A DNA stretch of 64,000 bases from Microbacterium foliorum (GTDB lineage: Bacteria > Actinomycetota > Actinomycetes > Actinomycetales > Microbacteriaceae), in NCBI RefSeq assembly GCF_006385575.1, contig NZ_CP041040.1:620001-684000 (forward strand), read 5' to 3'. Both the position numbers and the translations under genes were made by a program. The notes beneath the pieces are model-generated. The model was not told where the DNA came from. It did not search any database and was given only the letters and a program-made list of their open reading frames with translations. Of the stretch, positions 9,133 through 19,703 are shown in pieces; positions within the stretch are counted from its first letter, which is position 1, and the number at the start of each line of letters is the position of its first letter.

Positions 9133-9150
9133 TTGAATCGTTTCATTCAA
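9133..9150 (-). promoter_or_regulatory. LacI-like operator at the rha operon start site
   Basis: TTGAATCGTTTCATTCAA is an inverted repeat (TTGAAT-N6-ATTCAA) and also contains a TGAAWCGTTTCA LacI-type half-site pair centred on CG. It lies just downstream of the predicted -10, at or over +1, where a repressor would block initiation of rhaM. Confidence 0.6.
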
Positions 9151-9157
9151 TGTCTCA

Positions 9158-9185
9158 ACACTAGCATGGCCGGTCGCTCTGTCAA
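9158..9185 (-). promoter_or_regulatory. Promoter of the rhaM-rhaI-hydrolase-rhaEW-rhaB operon
   Basis: On the minus strand TTGACA (9185-9180) is followed after 16 bp by TAGTGT (9163-9158). The -35 box falls in the loop and stem edge of the 9164-9199 hairpin, and the spacer is one arm of it. Transcription would begin near 9151, at the operator. Confidence 0.6.
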
Positions 9186-9199
9186 GCGACCGGCCATGC
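9164..9199. terminator. Perfect 15-bp hairpin after the lyase gene, overlapping the rha promoter
   Basis: GCATGGCCGGTCGCT (9164-9178) pairs with 9185-9199 without mismatch around the loop CTGTCA. It starts 18 bp after the stop of the large lyase gene and probably terminates it, though no strong T-run follows on that strand. Confidence 0.65.
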
Positions 9200-9217
9200 C
9201 TCGGATGGATCGGCTGA

Positions 9218-12200
9218 TCACCTCACCGTCACGGTCACGCTCTTCGAGGCCGTGGTGCCCGCAGCGTTCGAGAACTCGGCGACATAGGCGTAGGTGCCGG
9301 GGGCGCGTCCGGTGATCGCCGTCTTCGCGCGCTGCGCCGAGGGCGAGGCGGCCACGAGGGTCTGAGTGTCGATCAGAGCGCCGTTCTCGTACAGCCGGTA
9401 CTCGGTGCCGTTCGTGCCCCACCAGAGGTCGGTGGTCACGGTGTAGCTGCCGTCGCGATCCCAGTTGTCGTGGCTGACCACAGGCACCCCTGGTGCGGCA
9501 TCCTTCACCTTGACCGTGACGGATGTCGTGGCCGTCGTGCCCTTCGCGTTGACCAGCTCGCCCGTGTACACGTACGTGCCGTCGGTGCGGCCGCTCACCG
9601 AGACCGTGGTGAGCTGGGCTTTCGGCGAGTCCGCATCGAGGAGCTTCGTCGCGATGAGCGCGCCGTTCTCATAGAGTCGGAACACCGCGCCGTTCACGCC
9701 GTGCCAGAGGTTCATCGACACCGTGAACTCACCGTCGTGCAGACCGGTGTCCCAGCCCGAGTCCGTCGACAGCGTGCCACGGGCGGGCTTCGCTGCCGGT
9801 CGCTCGTCGTCGTAGACCAGGATCTGAGCCTCCGCGCGGGTGACGAGACCGTCGTGGTTGACGGCGTTGACCGTCACCGTGTGGGTGCCGACGAGCTCGG
9901 CCAGCTCGATGGCCTGGCCGGGCGCGACGGGTTCTCCGTCGAAGGCGATGTCGAGAGTGCGCACCCCCGACTCGGGGTCGGCAGCCGTCACGTCCACCGT
10001 GAAGCTCGACGTGCTCGGGAACAGAGCGCCGTCCGCAGGCATCCCCGACACGACGGGAGCTGTCTGATCGACCGCACCCGAGGGGTCGCCCGTCACCGCG
10101 ATGCGCGGCGCCGGCGGCTGTTCCATGCCGTCGCCGAGGAAGAAGCTCGTGTGCGGCGGCTGGTTGTATCCGGTGTTCTGCCACGCGACCGAGAGCCGGT
10201 ACACCGGGTCGTGCATGAGGGTCCGCAGGCGCAAGTCCGTTTCGTCGGTGGTGGAGTAGACCCGCAGCTCGGTCGAGTCGTCGGAGCGCCAGGCGATCTC
10301 CTCGCGCCAGTCGCCGAACAGATCAGCCTGCAGGTTCGGGGTGCCCTTGGTGCTGTTGTTGGAGAGTGCGCCCGCAGCCTCCAGGATCACGTCGCTGGAC
10401 TCGGTCTCCCAGTTCCACTTCGACACCGTCGGCACGCCCGTGGACGTCTCGGCGTTCCAGTCATGGTCGACGATCTCCCGCAGCGGGTCTCCGTCGAACC
10501 AGGCGAGGAAGTTCGCTGCAGGAATGCGGTCGCCGATGAGCTCGCCCGTGGACGATCTCAGCTGGCCCACGGGGGAGTCCCACGCGGCGTCGCCGCCGAT
10601 CGCCCATCCCTCGGCGCCCTCATGCCGGGGATCGATGTCGCCGGATGCGGCACGACCGGTGTCCCTGGCGGCGGGGACGGACCAGAGAATTGCACCCGTG
10701 CGGGCGTCGCGCATCGTCGCGCCGGCGTTGCCCGAGGCGTTCATGTCCTCGTGTGCCGCGAACACCTCGAGGCCGGGGTTCGAGGGCACGAGGTCCGAGA
10801 CGTGGATCGCGTCTCCGTGCCCGAGCTCGGTCGAGTAGAGCACCGAGCCGTCATCGTCGACCGTGGCTGAGCCGAAGACGATCTCGTCCTTCTGGTCTCC
10901 GTCGACATCGGCCACAGACAGATTGTGGTTGCCCTCGCCGTAGAGGCCCTCGTTGCCGGCGTCGTTCGAGTCGAGCACCCACCGCTGCGTCAGCGTCGTG
11001 CCGTCGAAGTCGTACGCCGCCATCACGGCGCGGGTGTAGTACCCGCGGCTGAAGATCGCGCTGGGGTGCTCGCCGTCGAGGTACGCGGTCGCCGCCAGGA
11101 AGCGGTCGACCCGGTTGCCGTAGGCGTCGCCCCAGGAGCCGACGTCGCCTCGAGCCGGCACGTAGTCCACGGTGTCGACCGCGGCCCCCGTCAGTCCGTT
11201 GAAGACGCTGAGGTACTCGGGCCCGGTGAGCACGTACCCCGTGCTGTTGCGGTGGTCGGCGCTGGCGTTGCCGATGGGCTGCCCCACGCCGTCGATCGTG
11301 CCGTCGGCTGTCTTCATCATCACCTCGGCGCGTCCGTCGCCGTCGTAGTCGAACACCTGGAACTGCGTGTAGTGCGCGCCCGCCCGGATGTTGACCCCCA
11401 GGTCGATGCGCCACAGACGTGTGCCGTCGAGACGGTAGGCGTCGAGGTACACGTTGCCGGTGTATCCCGCCTGCGAGTTGTCCTTCGAGTTCGAGGGGTC
11501 CCACTTGACGAGGATCTCGTACTGCCCGTCGCCGTCGAGGTCTCCGACGCTCGCGTCGTTGGCGCGGTACGAGTACGGCTGTCCGTCCTTCGTGTACGCG
11601 TCGGCAGGCTTGTCGAGAGGGATCGAGAGGTGGTCTCCGTCCTGCACTCCGAACTCGTCGGTCACCGTGACCTCGCGATCGTCGAGGAGGCTCGTGACGA
11701 AGTACGTCGAGTCGCCCGAGCCGTCGGCGTCGAGGAGGTTGGTCGAGTCGGCGATCGGCTCGTCCGTGATGCGAGTGCCGTCACGGTAGACGTGGAAGGC
11801 GATCGCGTCGGGGTCGGTCCCGAGCATGCGCCAGCTGACCAGCACGCCGTCGTCCGTCTGCACCGCTGCGGGCGCGCGGTCGAGATACTCGGCCTGCCGC
11901 TGCAGCACGGTGGCCGCCTCGGTGCTCAGCTGTGCCGAGTCGGGCCCCGCACCGCCGGCATTCACCGCGACAGCGGTGTAGTGGTACGGGATCGTGGTCA
12001 GCACGGCCGTGTCGACGAAACGGTTCGTGGTGGCGAAGCCGGCGAGTTCACCGCGCTCACCCTCGATCTCGGAGCGGAAGACCATCGTGTAGACGGCGGT
12101 GCTCGGCTGCGCCCACGAGATCTCGACCTCGCGCTTCTCGAGGCGGTCGACCGCGAGCGCGGTCGGTGCCGCCGGCGAATCGACAGCCGGGTCGACCAGA

Positions 12201-15200
12201 GACACGTCGACGGATGCCGAGGGCACCGACTCGAGCCCGGTCTGGTCGACCGCGGTCACGTGATACGCGTAATCGAGTCCCAGGCGGGCGCCGGCATCGA
12301 CGAACGAAGCCGTCGTCGTCTCGCCGACCAGGGTCGCCGCCTTCTCGAACGCCGAGGTGCGGTACACCTTCCAGGTCATCCCCGGCTCGGCGGTCCAGGC
12401 GAGGGAGACGGTCGGCGCAGCGGGATCCGCGTTCACGTCGGTCACCTCGAGGCCGGCCGGGCCGAGCAGGATCGGAGTCACCTCGATGCCGTTGAGGCGT
12501 GTTCCCGCGGCGGCGCCGTGCACACGCACGGTGAGCTGACCGTCGGTGACGAGCACAGGGCCGCGGACCGAAGCGTTCACGGCGCCGGATCCGGCGTTGC
12601 CTGTGCCGAAGGCCTTCCCTTCGATGTCGAAGTTCGTCCGGGTGGAGCCGATCCAGTCGCCCGAGTAGGTCTTGACCGAGTAGGTGCCGTTCGGCACGTC
12701 CAGCAGGAACTCGCTCGAGTCGCCGGGCAGGACGAAGTCGCGCTCGAGCTCGCTCGCACCACCCGCGCTCCCGCGATCGCGCCCGGCGTTCGCGGCCAAG
12801 GGGGTCGCGAAGCCGAATCCGCCGTCAACCGTGTATCCGTCGTCGGGGTTCACCTCGGTGTAGCCGGGCATCACGACCCCGCCGGTGAGCTGGAAGTCGA
12901 ACTTCCATCTCGCCTGCTTGGTCGAGAAGCTCACGGTGTTCGACGCCTCCGAGACTCCGCGGCCGTTCACCGCGAACACGCGGTAGCGGTACCCCGCGCC
13001 CTCGGCGAGGCCCTGCACGATGGCACTCGTCTGCGTGGTCGTGGTCACCAGCGACCAGACCTGCTCGGGGTCGGCGGTGGCCTGGCGTTCGATGCGGTAG
13101 ATGTCGGCGCCCGACGATGCGCTCCACTGCAGCACGGCACCCGCATTCGAGATGGATCCCGCCACGAGGTTCGCCGGTGCGGCCGGCACCGCGGCGGGCG
13201 GCTCGACGTCGACGACCTTCGCGGCGAGGGGGTCGTCGAGAGCGGCGACATCCTGGGCGATGAGGCGAGCCATCTGGATCGCGCCGTAGTCCTGGAAGTG
13301 CGTGTCGTCCTGGGTGCCGGCCGGACGCCCGGGGAAGATGCCCGGATCGACCCAGAGGAACACCGACTTCGCGGCCTCGGGACCGATCTCGTCGAGGTAG
13401 GTGCGGCTCGACGCCGAGAGGTCGACGAGCGGGACGCCCTCCTCCTGCGCGAGCTCGATCATCTTCGCCACGTACTCGGGGAAGCTCACGTTGGCCGCAC
13501 CGGTGGTCGCGTCGAAGCTGCGGCGCGAGACGGGGGTGACGAGCACGGGGGTCGCGCCGCGCTGGCGGGCGCCGTGCACGTAGCTGCGCAGATACTCCTT
13601 GTAATCGGCGGGAGACGCGTAGCGATCGTCGACGCCCTGAGTCGCGTCGTTGTGGCCGAACTGCACGAACAGATAGTCGCCGGGGCGGATTCCGCGAAGG
13701 ATCTCGTCGAGGCGGCCCTGCGTGATGAAGTTCTTCGAGGACCGTCCGCCGATCGCGTGGTTCGCGAACGCGACGTCATCGGCGAAGAACCGGTCGATCA
13801 TCTGACCCCAACCCGCCTGCGGTGCGAACGTGTCGGTGTAGGTCTGGACGGTCGAGTCGCCGGCGAGGTAGACCGTCGGCAGCGCTCCGGGTGCCCGGTT
13901 GGTCTGGCGCGTGATGGTGAGCGCGTCGAGTGCCGCCGCCGACCCGCCGACCTGCAGGGTCAGGCGCCCGTCGACGAGCGCGATCGGGAACGCCATCTCG
14001 AGATACTCCCCGGCGGGCTTCGCGGTCGTCTGCACCTTGGCGATGCCCTCCGCGGTGATCGCGATCTCGCTGGCGGCGGTCCGGTCGCCCGCGATCACGT
14101 TCACGATGTAGTCGCCCGCGCCGAGCTGCACCTCGAAGGTGCCGCCGTGCGCGGCGACGTGGTCTCCCCGCAGCGGGTCGTCGCCGCCGCGGTCGACGTC
14201 GGGCTCGGGGGAGGTCGGGGCGGTGCTGAAGCCGTATCCCCACTCGTCGGAGAACCCGACGGCGGATGTGACGCCGACGGCGCCATCGGCGAGGGCGCCG
14301 GGGCCGAAGTCGAAGACGATCCGGTCGCCGGCCGGCAGGGGAGCGGGAGCTGCGTAGACCGTCGAGTCGACGGCGGCGGAGGCACCGGAGGCGCCAGCCG
14401 CGTTGCGCGCGGTCACCCGGTACGACCACTCCTGCGACGTGTCGACCGTGTCGGTGAACGCGGGGGCGGTGACGGTGGTGACGGCGGAGAAGAGCCCATC
14501 GGCATCCGCACGCTCGACGACGTATTCATCGGCGTTCGGCGTCGCGGTCCAGGTCAGTGCGACGGCATCCTTCGTCACCTGCGCGACCGCGAGCCCCTCA
14601 GGAGTCGCCGGCACGGCGAGGGCAGGGATCGCTCCGCTGCGCACCTCGGCGGTGCGGGCGGATACGAGCCCGTATGAGTTGACGGCCTCGACCGCGTAGG
14701 CGAACGAGTCACCTTCGGCGACGTCGGTGTCGGAGAACGTCGTCGTCTCGATCTCGGCGATCTGACTGAACTCGCCGACCGCATCGCCATCGACGTCGGC
14801 TCGCAGCACGCGGTACGCCGTGGCGCCTTCCGAGGTCCCCCAGGCGAGATCGACCGTGTTCCAGGCGGCCTTGGCGACCGCGAGGTCGGCGGGCACTGCG
14901 GGGAGCACCGGTGCGACGACGAGTCCGTTGATGTAGGCCCCGAGGCCGCTTCCCGTGAAGCCCACAGTCAGCTGTCCGTCTTCGACCTTCGTGCGGAATG
15001 TCTCAGTGGTGGAGCCGCCCCTGGTGGTCGTGAGCCGTGTCTGCGCGACGCCCTCGAGCGTCAGCGTCGCGTTGGTGCTCGACGCCGTCGTCAGCGCATC
15101 GCCGATGGTCACCGTCACGTCGTACTCGCCCGCGGGAACGCTGTCGAGCAGGAAGCCCCAGGAGGTGCCGGCGATGAAGTCCTCGGCGACGGGATCCGCC

Positions 15201-15505
15201 GGTGTGCGGTTGCCGGTGCGGTCACGGTCGAACAGCGCGACGCCGTCTGGAACCGTCACTCCCCACCCTGACGCGGCGGTGTAGAGCGAGGTCGTGAGCA
15301 CCGGCTCGTATCCCTCGGCGACCGGGCTCGCCGCTGTGCCGAAGTCGAATCGCCAGGCGCCGTCTGCGGCCGGTTCGAGGGCGGCGGCGGCCGGAACGGC
15401 GGTCATGGTCGCTCCGATCACGGCCGCGATCGTGACGGCGGCGAACCCGGCGCGCAGGCGCGGGAACGAGTGGGGCTTACGTGCAGAACGAGTGGAATGC
15501 TCCAC
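9218..15505 (-). CDS. Giant secreted rhamnogalacturonan acetylesterase-lyase (CE12-like + PL11-like)
   Basis: This 2095-residue extracellular enzyme attacks rhamnogalacturonan I of pectin. After a signal peptide (hydrophobic [16 protein letters not shown], cleavage near AAA) come a malectin-like sugar-binding domain, two FnIII domains and a second malectin-like domain. An SGNH esterase follows (GDST near 548, FGHND near 615, DDTHF near 735), as in family CE12. Next are FnIII, a third malectin-like domain, two more FnIII, and a PL11-type beta-propeller lyase (about 1200-1800) with repeated calcium-loop DxDGDG motifs. An Ig-like domain and two C-terminal [13 protein letters not shown] repeats finish it. 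The GTG start is preceded by AAGGAGGAACC. The gene sits upstream of and on the same strand as the rha operon. Confidence 0.88.
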   Translation of the reverse strand: MEHSTRSARKPHSFPRLRAGFAAVTIAAVIGATMTAVPAAAALEPAADGAWRFDFGTAASPVAEGYEPVLTTSLYTAASGWGVTVPDGVALFDRDRTGNRTPADPVAEDFIAGTSWGFLLDSVPAGEYDVTVTIGDALTTASSTNATLTLEGVAQTRLTTTRGGSTTETFRTKVEDGQLTVGFTGSGLGAYINGLVVAPVLPAVPADLAVAKAAWNTVDLAWGTSEGATAYRVLRADVDGDAVGEFSQIAEIETTTFSDTDVAEGDSFAYAVEAVNSYGLVSARTAEVRSGAIPALAVPATPEGLAVAQVTKDAVALTWTATPNADEYVVERADADGLFSAVTTVTAPAFTDTVDTSQEWSYRVTARNAAGASGASAAVDSTVYAAPAPLPAGDRIVFDFGPGALADGAVGVTSAVGFSDEWGYGFSTAPTSPEPDVDRGGDDPLRGDHVAAHGGTFEVQLGAGDYIVNVIAGDRTAASEIAITAEGIAKVQTTAKPAGEYLEMAFPIALVDGRLTLQVGGSAAALDALTITRQTNRAPGALPTVYLAGDSTVQTYTDTFAPQAGWGQMIDRFFADDVAFANHAIGGRSSKNFITQGRLDEILRGIRPGDYLFVQFGHNDATQGVDDRYASPADYKEYLRSYVHGARQRGATPVLVTPVSRRSFDATTGAANVSFPEYVAKMIELAQEEGVPLVDLSASSRTYLDEIGPEAAKSVFLWVDPGIFPGRPAGTQDDTHFQDYGAIQMARLIAQDVAALDDPLAAKVVDVEPPAAVPAAPANLVAGSISNAGAVLQWSASSGADIYRIERQATADPEQVWSLVTTTTQTSAIVQGLAEGAGYRYRVFAVNGRGVSEASNTVSFSTKQARWKFDFQLTGGVVMPGYTEVNPDDGYTVDGGFGFATPLAANAGRDRGSAGGASELERDFVLPGDSSEFLLDVPNGTYSVKTYSGDWIGSTRTNFDIEGKAFGTGNAGSGAVNASVRGPVLVTDGQLTVRVHGAAAGTRLNGIEVTPILLGPAGLEVTDVNADPAAPTVSLAWTAEPGMTWKVYRTSAFEKAATLVGETTTASFVDAGARLGLDYAYHVTAVDQTGLESVPSASVDVSLVDPAVDSPAAPTALAVDRLEKREVEISWAQPSTAVYTMVFRSEIEGERGELAGFATTNRFVDTAVLTTIPYHYTAVAVNAGGAGPDSAQLSTEAATVLQRQAEYLDRAPAAVQTDDGVLVSWRMLGTDPDAIAFHVYRDGTRITDEPIADSTNLLDADGSGDSTYFVTSLLDDREVTVTDEFGVQDGDHLSIPLDKPADAYTKDGQPYSYRANDASVGDLDGDGQYEILVKWDPSNSKDNSQAGYTGNVYLDAYRLDGTRLWRIDLGVNIRAGAHYTQFQVFDYDGDGRAEVMMKTADGTIDGVGQPIGNASADHRNSTGYVLTGPEYLSVFNGLTGAAVDTVDYVPARGDVGSWGDAYGNRVDRFLAATAYLDGEHPSAIFSRGYYTRAVMAAYDFDGTTLTQRWVLDSNDAGNEGLYGEGNHNLSVADVDGDQKDEIVFGSATVDDDGSVLYSTELGHGDAIHVSDLVPSNPGLEVFAAHEDMNASGNAGATMRDARTGAILWSVPAARDTGRAASGDIDPRHEGAEGWAIGGDAAWDSPVGQLRSSTGELIGDRIPAANFLAWFDGDPLREIVDHDWNAETSTGVPTVSKWNWETESSDVILEAAGALSNNSTKGTPNLQADLFGDWREEIAWRSDDSTELRVYSTTDETDLRLRTLMHDPVYRLSVAWQNTGYNQPPHTSFFLGDGMEQPPAPRIAVTGDPSGAVDQTAPVVSGMPADGALFPSTSSFTVDVTAADPESGVRTLDIAFDGEPVAPGQAIELAELVGTHTVTVNAVNHDGLVTRAEAQILVYDDERPAAKPARGTLSTDSGWDTGLHDGEFTVSMNLWHGVNGAVFRLYENGALIATKLLDADSPKAQLTTVSVSGRTDGTYVYTGELVNAKGTTATTSVTVKVKDAAPGVPVVSHDNWDRDGSYTVTTDLWWGTNGTEYRLYENGALIDTQTLVAASPSAQRAKTAITGRAPGTYAYVAEFSNAAGTTASKSVTVTVR

Positions 15506-15699
15506 GGTTCCTCCTTGGACATCACTGGCTAAGGGGTACGGCTGAGATACCCGCGTCGGTGCGGATATCACGTGGGGGAGCCGAGGCGAAGAGACCACTG
15601 CGTCTCGGCCGATCGATGGATCCGGAACTTCCGGAAAACGCATTCCCGAGAGTTGGCACCGATCCTCGCACGCTGCCGCACGCGGTGGCAAGAACTTTC

Positions 15700-15713
15700 T
15701 TGAGACGTTTCAG
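15700..15713 (-). promoter_or_regulatory. LacI-like operator upstream of the lyase gene
   Basis: TTGAGACGTTTCAG contains TGAGACGTTTCA, one change from the perfect LacI palindrome TGAAACGTTTCA. It lies 195 bp before the lyase start, leaving a long leader; I could not place a convincing -35/-10 pair. Confidence 0.45.
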
Positions 15714-15776
15714 CGCGCCACGCCGCGGCAGGCGACGCGAGTCGCCGGGCGACGGATGTCGGGTCGACGGGTCGCG

Positions 15777-16742
15777 CTAGAGAGCGCTCACCACGGCGTT
15801 GTCGAGCTCGTCGGCGTCGACGCCGGGCCGGACTGCAGCGTTGGTGAGCAGCACCCAGGCCACCCCCGCGTTCGGGTGCACCCAGAACTCGGTGCCGGCC
15901 CACCCGCCGTGACCGAAGACATCGCGGTCGACGAGACCGGGTGCCCGGGACCGCAGATTGAACGTGAAGCCCCAGTCCTGGCCCCGCTCGTCGGGGTATG
16001 GATCGAGGCGCGGGATGTCTCCCGTCAGTGGGCGCCGCATCATCGCGAGGCCGGCCGGAGACAGGATGCCGTCCTTGTGGCCCTGAGTGATGCGCAGCAG
16101 CTCGGTGCCGAGGTGCAGCAGATCCTCGGCGCGCCCCAGCAGCCCTGCGCCGGGTGCTCGCGTGACATGGAACCGGTCGAGGTCGAGCCCGCCGGCCGCT
16201 GCATCGGGAACGCCGACCGACTGTGCGGTGTCGAGGGTCAGGCCGATCGCGCCGATGCTCTGCGCCCACTCGAAGGTGCCGGCATCCCATGTCGTGTCGG
16301 TCGCGTGCTCGATCAGCGCGGCGATGCCTTCGAAAGCCAGCGTGGAGTACCGCGATGCGGTGCCCGCCGCGAAGTCCCGGCCCTGGCGGAGCAGCTCGTG
16401 GCGCAGCGGAAGCGGGGTGTCGAGGGCGGGCTCGGAGATGCCGGAGGTGTGCGATGCGAGATGCCAGAGCCGCACGATGTCATCGCGAGACGACCCGAAG
16501 TCCGGCAGTGCCTCCGTGAGGGGGGTGTTCGGGGTGAGCAGGCCTCGCTCGATGGCCCTGGTCGCGGTGATGCCCGTGAGCACCTTCGTGATCGAGAACA
16601 GCGGGTACACGGCATCCGTCGCGACTCCGAACCCTTCGAGGTCGACGATCCCGTCTGCGGTGGCCATGCCGACCACGGCGGTCGGCAGGCGCTCCGCCTG
16701 CACGTGACGGCGCGCCCAATCGAATGCTGCGTCGAAGGTCAT
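15777..16742 (-). CDS. Serine beta-lactamase-like hydrolase (class C / esterase EstB type)
   Basis: This 321-residue serine hydrolase has the penicillin-binding-protein fold. Catalytic motifs in order are SITK (Ser50, Lys53), Tyr132 in SRYSTLAFEG (YST in place of the usual YxN), and HGG near residue 282 in place of KTG. The HGG form is common in esterases and peptidases of this superfamily and argues against a true beta-lactamase. No signal peptide is visible, so it is probably cytoplasmic. The start is the ATG after AGGAG; an in-frame start 72 bp upstream would overlap the divergent ABC gene. Its place beside the lyase gene may mean it de-esterifies pectin fragments, but this is only inference. 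Confidence 0.75.
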   Translation of the reverse strand: MTFDAAFDWARRHVQAERLPTAVVGMATADGIVDLEGFGVATDAVYPLFSITKVLTGITATRAIERGLLTPNTPLTEALPDFGSSRDDIVRLWHLASHTSGISEPALDTPLPLRHELLRQGRDFAAGTASRYSTLAFEGIAALIEHATDTTWDAGTFEWAQSIGAIGLTLDTAQSVGVPDAAAGGLDLDRFHVTRAPGAGLLGRAEDLLHLGTELLRITQGHKDGILSPAGLAMMRRPLTGDIPRLDPYPDERGQDWGFTFNLRSRAPGLVDRDVFGHGGWAGTEFWVHPNAGVAWVLLTNAAVRPGVDADELDNAVVSAL

Positions 16743-16795
16743 GTGTGCTCCTGCCGATTCGGGTGGTCGCGCTTCCGCGAGGGGTGCGGTGACTC

Positions 16796-16808
16796 TACGA
16801 TAGGACCA
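16796..16808 (+). promoter_or_regulatory. Extended -10 box with probable leaderless start
   Basis: TACGAT at 16796-16801 ends 6 bp before the ATG of the ABC exporter gene, so transcription should begin at or next to the start codon. No good ribosome-binding site lies between them, as expected for a leaderless actinobacterial mRNA. Confidence 0.45.
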
Positions 16809-18583
16809 TGGCACAGAAAGCGCTTTCCCATCCGGCCGCGCTCATCGACGGTCGGCATCCGACGCGCTCTGTGCTGCGCCTGGTCGCCCGCCGCCCCTGG
16901 CGGTTGACCTTCGCGATCACCGCCTTCGCGATCAAGGAGATCCCGCTCTGGTTCCTGCCGGTGATCACCGCGGCGATCATCGACGTGGTGGCGAGCGACG
17001 GCGATGTGACCGAGGTGCTGTGGTGGTTCGCGCTCGCCGCGGTGCTTCTGCTGCAGAACTATCCCAACCACATCATCTACACGCGCAACTTCATGACCGT
17101 GGTGCGCGATCTCGGCGCCGACCTGCGCAACGCCCTCACCGCCCGGCTGCAGAGTCTCTCGATCGGCTACCACACGCGGATGAGCTCGTCGATCGTGCAG
17201 ACGAAGGTCGTGCGCGACGTCGAGAACGTCGAGCTGATGCTGCAGCAGGTCACGCATCCGCTGCTGTCGTCGACCATGGTGATGCTCGGAGCGCTCGGGA
17301 TGACGGCGATCACCGTGCCGCAGTTCCTGCCCGTCTACGCCCTCGCCGTGCCCATCGCCATCGGCATCCGCTACGGGATGCGCAATCGCTCGCAGCGCCG
17401 CAACGAGGTCTTCCGACGCGAGATCGAGACGCTGTCGGCCCGCGTCGGCGAGATGGCGTCGCTGATTCCGGTGACTCGCGCTCACGGACTCGAAGAGACG
17501 GCGATCAGCCGTGTCGCGGGCGGTGCAGACGGGGTGCGCAGGGCCGGCCTCGACCTCGACCTGCTCAACGGGCGGGTCGCGTCGATCTCGTGGGTGGCGA
17601 TGCAGCTGCTCGGTGTCGCCTGCCTCATGCTCGCCGCCGTGTGTGCCCTCACCGGCTTCCTGCCGATCACGCCCGGCGAGGTCGTGATGCTCTCGAGCTA
17701 CTTCACCCTGTTGACCGGCGGTCTCACCCAGCTGCTGATGCTCATCCCGGTCGGCGCCCGCGGGCTCGAGTCGGTGCGCTCGATCGCCGAGGTGCTGCAG
17801 GAGCCCGATGTCGAGCAGAACTCCGGCAAGCGCGTCGTCTCGGCGGTCGCCGGTGAGATCGTGCTCGACTCGGCGACGCATCGCTACTCGGATGCCGACG
17901 AGGACGCCCTGTTCGAGATCGATCTGCGCATCGCGCCCGGCGAGACCGTCGCGTTCGTCGGTTCGTCGGGGTCGGGCAAATCGACGCTCCTGAACCTCGT
18001 GCTGGGGTTCGTCAGACCCACGAGCGGCCGCATCGTGCTCGACGGAGCCGACATGCAGGAGCTCGACCTGCGCACCGTGCGTCGGTCGATCTCGGTCGTG
18101 CCGCAGGAGTCCGTGCTGTTCGAGGGCTCGGTCTTCGACAACATCGCCTACGGCATGCCCGATGTCACGCCCGCACGTGTCGAACAGGCTCTGCGAGACG
18201 CCAACGCGTGGGAGTTCGTGAGCGAGCAGCCGCAGGGGTGGCACACCGTCGTCGGCGAGCGAGGCGCACGCCTCTCGGGTGGTCAGCGTCAGCGCCTCGC
18301 CATCGCCCGTGCGCTCGTCCGCGACCCGCGGATCCTGCTGCTCGACGAGGCGACCAGCGCACTCGACCCCGAATCGGAGAGCCTCGTGAAAGAGGCGCTC
18401 GAGCGGCTGATGCGGGGGCGCACCACTCTCGTCGTCGCGCACCGTCTGTCGACGATCAGGCAGGCCGATCGCATCGTCGTGCTCGAGCGCGGGCGCATCG
18501 TCGAGCAGGGGTCGCACGACGATCTGCTCGCCGCAGACGGGCGATACGCTCGGTTGCACCTGGTGCAGAACGGCATGAGATGA
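16808..18583 (+). CDS. ABC exporter, fused permease-ATPase half-transporter
   Basis: This 591-residue half-transporter should work as a homodimer, pumping a substrate outward. The first 330 or so residues hold six membrane helices (ABC_membrane domain). The ATPase follows with Walker A GSSGSGKST near 385, the signature LSGGQ near 489, Walker B ILLLDEATS near 508 and the switch His in VAHRLST. It is the first gene of an operon with the oxidoreductase (28 bp downstream) and the glycosidase. MsbA-like exporters are often met next to actinobacterial sugar genes, yet the cargo cannot be read from the sequence. Confidence 0.85.
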   Translation: MAQKALSHPAALIDGRHPTRSVLRLVARRPWRLTFAITAFAIKEIPLWFLPVITAAIIDVVASDGDVTEVLWWFALAAVLLLQNYPNHIIYTRNFMTVVRDLGADLRNALTARLQSLSIGYHTRMSSSIVQTKVVRDVENVELMLQQVTHPLLSSTMVMLGALGMTAITVPQFLPVYALAVPIAIGIRYGMRNRSQRRNEVFRREIETLSARVGEMASLIPVTRAHGLEETAISRVAGGADGVRRAGLDLDLLNGRVASISWVAMQLLGVACLMLAAVCALTGFLPITPGEVVMLSSYFTLLTGGLTQLLMLIPVGARGLESVRSIAEVLQEPDVEQNSGKRVVSAVAGEIVLDSATHRYSDADEDALFEIDLRIAPGETVAFVGSSGSGKSTLLNLVLGFVRPTSGRIVLDGADMQELDLRTVRRSISVVPQESVLFEGSVFDNIAYGMPDVTPARVEQALRDANAWEFVSEQPQGWHTVVGERGARLSGGQRQRLAIARALVRDPRILLLDEATSALDPESESLVKEALERLMRGRTTLVVAHRLSTIRQADRIVVLERGRIVEQGSHDDLLAADGRYARLHLVQNGMR

Positions 18584-18611
18584 CCCCGACTCACCGTCCT
18601 GAGGAGGACCG

Positions 18612-19703
18612 ATGACTTCTGTCAAGACACTTCGCGCTGCCCTGGTGGGCACCGGAGCCGTGGCGAACGCGCACGCGCGCTCCGTCGCCGCGTACCCGCG
18701 CGCAGAGCTCGTCGCGGTCGCCGATCTCAGCCCGGAGAAGGCCCAGGAGTTCGCCGAGAGGTATGGCATCGCCGCCGCCTACGGCGACCTCGACGAGATG
18801 CTCGCAGCCGAGCATCCTGACGTCGTGCTCATCTGCACGCCGCCGGGGCCGCACCGGTCGCAGTCTCTCGCCGCCTTCGCCGCAGGCGCACACGTGATCG
18901 TCGAGAAACCGCCGGCGCCGTCGCTCGATGAGCTCGACGACATGCGGGCCGGCGCCGAGGCTGCGGGCAGACAGCTCGCGGTCGTCTTCCAGCAGCGCAC
19001 CGGAACCGCCGCGGCGCACGTGCGCTCGCTGCTGCAGAGCGGTGCGCTCGGACGCCCGCTGGTGGCCGTGTGCCAGACGCTCTGGTTCCGCGACGCCGAC
19101 TACTTCGCCGTGCCGTGGCGCGGCAAGTGGCAGACCGAGGGCGGTGGCACGACGCTCGGGCACGGCATCCATCAGATCGACCTGCTCGCGCACCTGCTGG
19201 GCGACTGGTCGTCGGTGCAGGGCAGGCTCTGGCGTCTCGACCGCGAGACCGAGACCGAGGACGTCTCGACCGCCACGATCGTCTTCGAGCAGGGCGTGGT
19301 CGCTCAGCTCATCACTAGTGCGGTGTCGCCCCGAGAGGCGAGCTCGATCCGCATCGACACGCAGAAGGCCACGATCACGGTCGATCACGTCTACGGGCAC
19401 GGCCACGAGAACTGGCGGGTCACGCCGGCGCCGGGCTTCGAATCGGAGGCCGAGGGATGGGGCTTCCCGGATGTCGAGGAGCGCAGTGATCACGAGCCGC
19501 TGCTGCGTGATGTGTTCGACGCTCTGCTCGACGGAGGGCCGCTTCCGGCGACCGCGGATGCTCCGGCCCGTTCGCTCGAGATCGTGGCGGGGATCTACGC
19601 CTCGGCCGCGGGTGACGGCGCCGTGATCACTCCGGAGATCCTGGCTGCGCACCCAACCCACCGCGCCGGATTCGCGAGCCCGGTCACCGATCTGCGCCGA
19701 TGA
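18612..19703 (+). CDS. Gfo/Idh/MocA family oxidoreductase
   Basis: This 363-residue NAD(P)-dependent sugar or sugar-acid dehydrogenase is cytoplasmic. The Rossmann domain begins with ALVGTGAVANAHARS, and EKPPAPS near residue 99 carries the family's conserved EKP lysine. The C-terminal alpha/beta domain includes GHGIHQIDLLAHLLGDW, where the histidines are expected near the substrate. The start follows GAGGAGGACCG. The stop overlaps the glycosidase start by 4 bp, so the two proteins are probably made together. The substrate is unknown. Confidence 0.82.
   Translation: MTSVKTLRAALVGTGAVANAHARSVAAYPRAELVAVADLSPEKAQEFAERYGIAAAYGDLDEMLAAEHPDVVLICTPPGPHRSQSLAAFAAGAHVIVEKPPAPSLDELDDMRAGAEAAGRQLAVVFQQRTGTAAAHVRSLLQSGALGRPLVAVCQTLWFRDADYFAVPWRGKWQTEGGGTTLGHGIHQIDLLAHLLGDWSSVQGRLWRLDRETETEDVSTATIVFEQGVVAQLITSAVSPREASSIRIDTQKATITVDHVYGHGHENWRVTPAPGFESEAEGWGFPDVEERSDHEPLLRDVFDALLDGGPLPATADAPARSLEIVAGIYASAAGDGAVITPEILAAHPTHRAGFASPVTDLRR

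Noticed and set aside
10925..14677. A 1250-codon plus-strand open frame opposite the lyase gene
   Set aside because: Its product is rich in Arg, Val, Gly and His without domains; it is the complement shadow of the large lyase gene, whose motifs are clear.
15533..15580. GGGGTACGGCTGAGATACCC on the plus strand, like the CTGAGA helix of a TPP riboswitch
   Set aside because: The second conserved part (ACCTGATCTGG...) is missing, no thiamine gene follows, and the downstream genes are on the other strand.
15777..16742. True class C beta-lactamase
   Set aside because: The KTG motif is replaced by HGG, YxN by YST, and no signal peptide is seen; an esterase or peptidase is more likely.
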